Positions 59,658 to 64,000 of a DNA stretch of 64,000 nt are shown in pieces. The DNA is taken from assembly GCF_003383615.1 (NCBI RefSeq), contig NZ_QNUL01000016.1, positions 62,001 to 126,000 of the forward strand, written 5' to 3'. The notes beneath the pieces are model-generated. The model was not told where the DNA came from, searched no databases, and saw only the letters and a program-made list of their open reading frames with translations. A program made the translations under genes and the position numbers. Numbering within the stretch: position 1 is the first letter of the stretch; each line of letters begins with the position of its first letter. This DNA is from Dyadobacter luteus. Lineage in GTDB: Bacteria > Bacteroidota > Bacteroidia > Cytophagales > Spirosomataceae.

Positions 59658-61160
59658 ATGGCCGAGATCACCTACCAGCCGCTAAGAATTTTTAATACAC
59701 TTACACGTAATAAAGATCTGTTTGAACCTCTTGCCGCTCCATACGTGGGTATGTATGTATGTGGGCCAACGGTCTACAACAATGTCCATTTAGGAAACAT
59801 CCGCACTTTTTTATCCTTTGACATTCTTTTCCGATACCTAACGCACATCGGATATAAGGTCAGATATGTCAGAAATATCACAGACGTTGGCCACCTTGTA
59901 GGCGATGGGGACGAAGGCGAAGATAAAATTGGCAAAATGGCGAAGCTTCAGAAGCTGGAGCCTATGGAGATCGTTCAACGCTATACCAACGACTTCCACG
60001 ATGTATCAGCCACTTTCAACCTGCTGCCTCCAAGTATCGAACCTACTGCAACAGGGCATTTGATTGAACAAATAGAAGCAGTACAAGCGCTGATTAACAA
60101 AGGGCTGGCCTACGAGTCAAATGGATCTGTCTATTTCGATATCAACAAGTACCAGGCTGCCGGAAACGATTATGGAAAACTTTCAGGCAGAATTATTGAA
60201 GATTTGTTGAATGAAACCCGTGAACTGGACGGTCAGGCTGAAAAACTGAATCCGCTCGATTTTGCACTTTGGAAAAAAGCCAGTCCCGAACATATCATGC
60301 AATGGGATTCTCCATGGGGTATGGGTTTTCCGGGATGGCACCTCGAATGTACTTGCATGAGTGCTAAATACCTGGGCAAACAATTCGATATACACGGTGG
60401 CGGAATGGATCTGAAATTCCCGCACCACGAGTGCGAAATTGCTCAGGGAAAAGCCTTGACCGATACCGAGCCTGTAAGATACTGGATGCACACCAACATG
60501 CTGACAGTCAATGGTCAAAAAATGTCCAAGTCACTCAATAACTCATTCCTGCCCGCTGAATTATTCTCCGGGGATCATGAATTATTGGAACAGGCTTACA
60601 GTCCGATGACGGTACGATTTTTTATGCTGCAAAGCCAATACAGGAGTACACTTGATTTTTCTAATGATGCACTAAAAGCGGCTCAAAAAGGCTATAAGAG
60701 ACTGGCAAATGCAATCCGGAATATTAAGAGAATGTCATTTTCAGAGGACACCGAAGCTCAGGCAGACGAAAAGAAAATAGCTGATATTAAGAAATCAATT
60801 GAAGGCTTCTACGCAGCTATGAACGACGACCTCAATACAGCTGTTGCTTTTGCAAACTTGTTCAATATGGTGAAATATGTGAATATGCTTAACCTTGGAC
60901 AATTGAGTACGGCCGCTTTGGGAGAGGAAGTTTTCAATGAACTGAAGTCTAAATTCATTTCTTTCTTCGAAGATGTATTGGGCCTTAAAGAAGAACTGAC
61001 GGAGGGAAGTGCCGTACTGGATGGAATGCTGAACCTTTACAGAGAATACAAGCAAACCAGGAATTACGAGAAAGTAGACGAAATCCGTTCCTATTTCAAA
61101 AAACAAGGCCTTGCTATTCATGATACAAAAATCAGGATAGACTGGGCTTACGAAGAATAA
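59658..61160 (+). CDS. cysS: cysteinyl-tRNA synthetase
   Basis: CysRS charges tRNA-Cys. The start at 59658 (MAEITYQPL, 500 residues) is preferred over the ATG at 59592, whose 22-residue extension is not part of the family. The class-I signature HLGN (in NNVHLGNIRTF) stands for HIGH, KMSKS is at about 290, and the zinc ligands include MYVCGPTVY near residue 33 and the WHLECTCMSAKYLG segment with PHHECE. The DALR-type anticodon-binding region follows. DUF192 gene begins 3 bases after its stop. Confidence 0.95.
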   Translation: MAEITYQPLRIFNTLTRNKDLFEPLAAPYVGMYVCGPTVYNNVHLGNIRTFLSFDILFRYLTHIGYKVRYVRNITDVGHLVGDGDEGEDKIGKMAKLQKLEPMEIVQRYTNDFHDVSATFNLLPPSIEPTATGHLIEQIEAVQALINKGLAYESNGSVYFDINKYQAAGNDYGKLSGRIIEDLLNETRELDGQAEKLNPLDFALWKKASPEHIMQWDSPWGMGFPGWHLECTCMSAKYLGKQFDIHGGGMDLKFPHHECEIAQGKALTDTEPVRYWMHTNMLTVNGQKMSKSLNNSFLPAELFSGDHELLEQAYSPMTVRFFMLQSQYRSTLDFSNDALKAAQKGYKRLANAIRNIKRMSFSEDTEAQADEKKIADIKKSIEGFYAAMNDDLNTAVAFANLFNMVKYVNMLNLGQLSTAALGEEVFNELKSKFISFFEDVLGLKEELTEGSAVLDGMLNLYREYKQTRNYEKVDEIRSYFKKQGLAIHDTKIRIDWAYEE

Positions 61161-61163
61161 CAG

Positions 61164-61682
61164 ATGAGAAACCGGCAGTCTATATTTGCTTACACGCTTC
61201 TTGCAGTTTTTCTGCTGGGAGGAGTTGCCTATATGCTGGCTCCGTATCTTACTGAAAAAACACCGCCGGCACGTCAGGTTGATGTGCCGGAAACTGCCTC
61301 TCCTGAACCTATAACCAAAGAAGGAGAAGTGGTCTTTCTTCGCGATGGCAAAAAGATTGTCAAAATTGATGTTGAAATTGCCGAGAATGACGCAGAACGA
61401 AATAAAGGGCTCATGTACCGCCCTTACATTCCCGATTCTACCGGAATGCTCTTTATCTTTCCTGAAGCCCGTGAACTTGGTTTCTGGATGAAGAACACCC
61501 AGATTCCTCTCGACATCATGTATGTTGATGCCGGAAAAAAAATCATTTCTATTCAAAAACACACGAAACCTTTTTCCGAAGAAAGTCTCCCTTCCAATGG
61601 CACTGCACAGTATGTGGTGGAGGTAAATGCCGGATTCAGTGATCGTAATGATATAAAGCCAGGTGATGTTATTTCATTTTAA
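61164..61682 (+). CDS. DUF192-family membrane-anchored protein
   Basis: A 172-residue protein with one N-terminal membrane anchor (about 8-27) and an extracytoplasmic DUF192 domain: EIAENDAERNKGLMYRPYIP, MLFIFPEARELGFWMKNTQIPLDIMYVD and the C-terminal FSDRNDIKPGDVI. The WMKNTxxPLDxxxxD pattern is the family's hallmark. No function is established. It begins 3 bases after cysS stops and overlaps the following M28 gene by about 20 bases, so all three are probably co-transcribed. Confidence 0.88.
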   Translation: MRNRQSIFAYTLLAVFLLGGVAYMLAPYLTEKTPPARQVDVPETASPEPITKEGEVVFLRDGKKIVKIDVEIAENDAERNKGLMYRPYIPDSTGMLFIFPEARELGFWMKNTQIPLDIMYVDAGKKIISIQKHTKPFSEESLPSNGTAQYVVEVNAGFSDRNDIKPGDVISF

Positions 61683-62691
61683 AAATTTATTTCAGAAAGC
61701 TGTAATACTGCTATCCGTATCGGTTTTAATCTACAGCTGTAATACAAGTACCAATTCTGAACAAACCACGGAACAGGCCATCAAGCTGGCAACAGCGCCT
61801 GCCTTCAATGCTGATTCGGCTTATTCATTTATTCAAAAACAGGTAGATTTTGGCCCAAGAGTACCGAATAGCGTCGCTCACGTTAAATGCGGAGATTATC
61901 TGGTAGCTACGCTTAAAAAATTGGGTTTGGAAGTAACAGAGCAAAACTTCACTGCCACAACCTATGATAACCACAAACTGAAAGCCCGGAATATCATCGG
62001 GAGCTTCAACCCCTCTGCATCAAAACGTATTCTTCTGGCATCACATTGGGATTCCCGTCCCTATTCTGATCAGGACTCAGTCAGTAAAGACAAACCTGTT
62101 GTCGCTGCAAATGATGGCGCCAGCGGTGTAGGTGTTTTGCTCGAAATAGCACGAACTCTTTCTTCACTCCAAACCAAACCAGATATTGGGGTCGATATTA
62201 TATTTTTTGATGCCGAAGATTGGGGCAGTTCAGATGGAGAGGCTAAGGATAAATTCAGCGGGTACTGCCTGGGATCCCAATATTGGGCAGCGAACAAACA
62301 TGTTCCTGGCTATACTGCCTATTTCGGAGTGCTTCTTGATATGGTAGGAGCGAAAAATGCCACTTTCCTGAAAGAGGGTTATTCTGTTGACCTGGCCGGA
62401 GGAGTTGTAAAAACAGTTTGGGATCTGGCTGCGCAACTGGGATACAGCAATTATTTTGTGGATAAAAGAGGTTCAGCTATTACTGATGATCACGTACCTG
62501 TGAACGAAACGGCTAAAATTCCAATGATTGACATTATCCATACAAACGCCGATAACATCGCCAATACATTCTTCAAAGATTGGCATACCACGCATGATAC
62601 AATGGAGAATATTGATCCGAAAACCTTAAAAGCTGTAGGTCAAACGCTGATACAGGTTCTGTTTCAGGAAGCACAACCAGAGGTGATGTAA
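61663..62691 (+). CDS. M28-family peptidase / glutaminyl cyclase-like lipoprotein
   Basis: A protein of about 342 residues beginning at GTG 61663 or ATG 61666. A lipobox ending LIYSC gives a lipidated Cys near residue 26. The M28 fold carries the zinc ligands in ASHWDSRP, AANDGASGVGVLLEIAR and the EDWGSSDGE loop, and ends with IHTNADNIANTFFKDWHTTHDTMENI. This pattern matches Bacteroidota glutaminyl-peptide cyclotransferases (type II), which form N-terminal pyroglutamate on exported proteins, as well as M28 aminopeptidases. Many proteins released by signal peptidase I in Bacteroidota start with Gln, so a cyclase role is attractive. Overlaps the DUF192 gene. Confidence 0.85.
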   Translation: MMLFHFKNLFQKAVILLSVSVLIYSCNTSTNSEQTTEQAIKLATAPAFNADSAYSFIQKQVDFGPRVPNSVAHVKCGDYLVATLKKLGLEVTEQNFTATTYDNHKLKARNIIGSFNPSASKRILLASHWDSRPYSDQDSVSKDKPVVAANDGASGVGVLLEIARTLSSLQTKPDIGVDIIFFDAEDWGSSDGEAKDKFSGYCLGSQYWAANKHVPGYTAYFGVLLDMVGAKNATFLKEGYSVDLAGGVVKTVWDLAAQLGYSNYFVDKRGSAITDDHVPVNETAKIPMIDIIHTNADNIANTFFKDWHTTHDTMENIDPKTLKAVGQTLIQVLFQEAQPEVM

Positions 62692-62703
62692 AGGGAACAG
62701 GGC

Positions 62704-62869
62704 GTCATATAGTGGCTAGAGCTGGTCACTTATGGGCGTGTGTAGTCATTTGTAGTCAGGAAAAGATCCTGAAAAACAATTTATGCCATTGAATGACTAA
62801 TCCTGACAATCCATGGACCGCACCTGACCATACTTGACAATTCCTGACTATCAATGACAAAGTTCTGAC
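62704..62869. repeat. phased TGAC decamer array between convergent genes
   Basis: On the right half, TGAC begins at 62794, 62804, 62825, 62835, 62845, 62855 and 62866, with a variant TGGAC at 62814, so the spacing averages about 10.3 bases. On the left half the complement GTCA begins at 62704, 62725, 62745 and 62755, also in steps of about 10 or 20. The halves flank a hairpin TCAGGA (62756-62761) / TCCTGA (62767-62772) followed by AAAAA. The region lies between the stops of the M28 and pbpC genes and contains no open reading frame. Confidence 0.75.
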
Positions 62870-64000
62870 TTAAAAAGAACTCACCTTAATCCACAAATCG
62901 CTGTTCCTTCCCTTGTCATCGCTACAGGATATTTTTACCCTCCCCAAAGGCGGACTGACGAATACGGGCTCATTAGGATTAGTCTTTTTGAATAACTTAT
63001 CGTTGACGTACCAAAAAACTGCCTCTACATCATTCGCCGCCTGACAGGCCAGCTGTATTTGTTGCGGTTCATCTTTTCTGATAAAGTATTCACTCCCTTC
63101 GTTCGGACTAACTATGATTGGTGCGCCGTCATGAAAAACCCGCTCACACAAAGGATTATGTGGCGGAAGTTTGGGATAAGGAATCTTTTGCTGCTCATAA
63201 TATGCAATCAGTTCAGCAGCCAGATTGGCATATGCTTTTTTCCCAAAATCTTTCTCAGGCAAACAATACGTACAATAAGAGACTTTACCATCGGTAAAAA
63301 TGTAACGCATGTGTGAACATCTACGATAAGCCGACACACCCATAATGTACCTATCTACAATTTGATGGTCACAAAAGTCGGACGGGATATCACCACTTAC
63401 TGCACACACCTTCCGCAACTGTACATTCTCCGGAGCGTGGTACCAACCTTTCGGAGAATTATAATCCAGTGAATTGAATATTGAAAAAAGCAGAGGCGTA
63501 GCGGTGTTGGCGCCGCTGAGCTCGGGTACACCTTCTCCCGAAAAGTTGCCAACCCATACGCCAACCGTATAACGTTTGTTATAACCAATGCTCCAGGCAT
63601 CACGCTTGCCGTAGGAAGTTCCTGTTTTCCAGGCAATCTTAGGAAGGTGATAAGTGTTGTCAAAGTTCGCTGGCAGATCGGGTCTTGTGATTTGCGTCAG
63701 TATATCGGTAATCAAATAAGCAGCATCTTTCGAAACAATATGATTTGTCTTACCAGTTTTTTTCTGCTCCTTAACATATTGTAAAGGCTGAAAATTACCA
63801 TCATTAGCAAAGGATGCAAAAAGTCGTGTTAGTTCTTCCAGTGTCACCCCGCACCCACCCAGTATCATAGACAATCCAAGCTCTTTTTCTTGTTTCTTCA
63901 CCGTCTGAAAGCCCGACTTTTTAAGTTGATTGATTAAAGAAGATGTACCCATTTCTTTCAAAATTCTCACTGCAGGAATATTCAGGGAGTTAGCAAGAGC
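62870..64000 (-). CDS. pbpC: penicillin-binding protein 1C (3' part)
   Basis: The last 377 codons of a class-A penicillin-binding protein of the PBP1C type; the frame is open at base 64000 and continues outside the window, so the transglycosylase domain is not visible. The visible part begins ALANSLNIPAVRILKEMG, the end of the transpeptidase domain: WKTGTSYGKRDAW carries the KTG motif and GVWVGN is typical. A PBP1C-specific C-terminal domain follows (about the last 130 residues) with a conserved cysteine pair near RRCSHMRYIFTDGKVSYCTYC. In PBP1C this region binds no known partner with certainty. The gene is usually in an operon with an alpha-2-macroglobulin gene. Confidence 0.92.
   Translation of the reverse strand, partial: ALANSLNIPAVRILKEMGTSSLINQLKKSGFQTVKKQEKELGLSMILGGCGVTLEELTRLFASFANDGNFQPLQYVKEQKKTGKTNHIVSKDAAYLITDILTQITRPDLPANFDNTYHLPKIAWKTGTSYGKRDAWSIGYNKRYTVGVWVGNFSGEGVPELSGANTATPLLFSIFNSLDYNSPKGWYHAPENVQLRKVCAVSGDIPSDFCDHQIVDRYIMGVSAYRRCSHMRYIFTDGKVSYCTYCLPEKDFGKKAYANLAAELIAYYEQQKIPYPKLPPHNPLCERVFHDGAPIIVSPNEGSEYFIRKDEPQQIQLACQAANDVEAVFWYVNDKLFKKTNPNEPVFVSPPLGRVKISCSDDKGRNSDLWIKVSSF

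Noticed and set aside
60795-61562. 255-residue minus-strand open frame
   Set aside because: Antisense across cysS and the DUF192 gene, both of which have family motifs; the frame has no recognisable domain.
1-64000. tRNA genes, CRISPR arrays, rRNA, prophage or defence genes
   Set aside because: None was recognised on reading both strands; without running a covariance or HMM search small RNA genes could still be missed.

Overview
The window is a chromosomal segment of a Bacteroidota bacterium, most likely order Cytophagales and close to Dyadobacter/Spirosoma-type organisms. The pointers are two secreted proteins with C-terminal type IX secretion (Por) sorting domains, Bacteroidota promoter -7 boxes of the form TAnnTTTG upstream of many genes, Bacteroidota-restricted small families (DUF5606, DUF5618), a lipoprotein whose cysteine is followed by an acidic Bacteroidota-type export signal, and moderate G+C judged by eye. 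No rRNA, tRNA, CRISPR array, prophage or intact insertion sequence was recognised. Most of the 64 kb is core metabolism and cell-envelope biology.

Layout. 1-633 is the 5' part of an MlaE-type lipid-transport permease (minus strand, cut by the window edge). 696-2387 holds an SDR oxidoreductase and a ROK sugar kinase. 2481-11060 is a glycan/envelope neighbourhood: a dolichyl-phosphate-mannose-synthase-like GT2, two secreted sialate-O-acetylesterase-like SGNH proteins with T9SS tails, two polytopic membrane proteins that look like GT-C enzymes, and murB. 11166-17799 carries a SPOR lipoprotein, GDP-mannose dehydratase (gmd), a thioredoxin, the GTPase EngB, a DUF5606 protein, deoC, a GT4 and a KAS III. 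17876-28802 carries an M1 aminopeptidase, meaB, a lipocalin-like lipoprotein, a 39-residue membrane microprotein with a lipid kinase, SUI1, a MacB-type permease, ggt, a cupin with a DeoR regulator, and nudK. 28839-36385 has YtxH and SIMPL proteins, a MarR regulator, ppc, xerC, rpsU, a Ppx/GppA phosphatase and a YoeB-type toxin-antitoxin pair whose toxin is frameshifted. 36520-48458 has a metzincin protease, an M23 protein, a GntR-MFS pair, an SDR, an S41 protease, acetoacetyl-CoA synthetase and an RluB-type pseudouridine synthase with a long disordered N-terminus. 48540-64000 has HtrA/DegP, Hsp20, the acpP-fabF-rnc operon, kdsA-PAP2, a GyrI-like protein, tag, a GDPD-esterase fusion, a PfkB kinase, DUF5618, cysS, DUF192, an M28/glutaminyl-cyclase lipoprotein and the 3' part of pbpC.

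How the genes fit together. Several modules serve the envelope: MurB and PBP1C (peptidoglycan), KdsA (lipid A-Kdo), Gmd and NudK (GDP-sugars), AcpP/FabF/KAS III (acyl chains), the PAP2 phosphatase and lipid kinase (phospholipids), and the GT2/GT-C/esterase cluster (surface or exported glycans). Convergent gene pairs are usually separated by strong bidirectional hairpin terminators.

No obviously new multi-gene system such as a defence island was found. The most unusual items are a helically phased TGAC decamer array between two convergent genes (62704-62869), a concentric 102-bp palindromic element (39126-39227), the decayed toxin gene, and the paired secreted esterases in which one copy has Asn where the other has the expected catalytic Asp.
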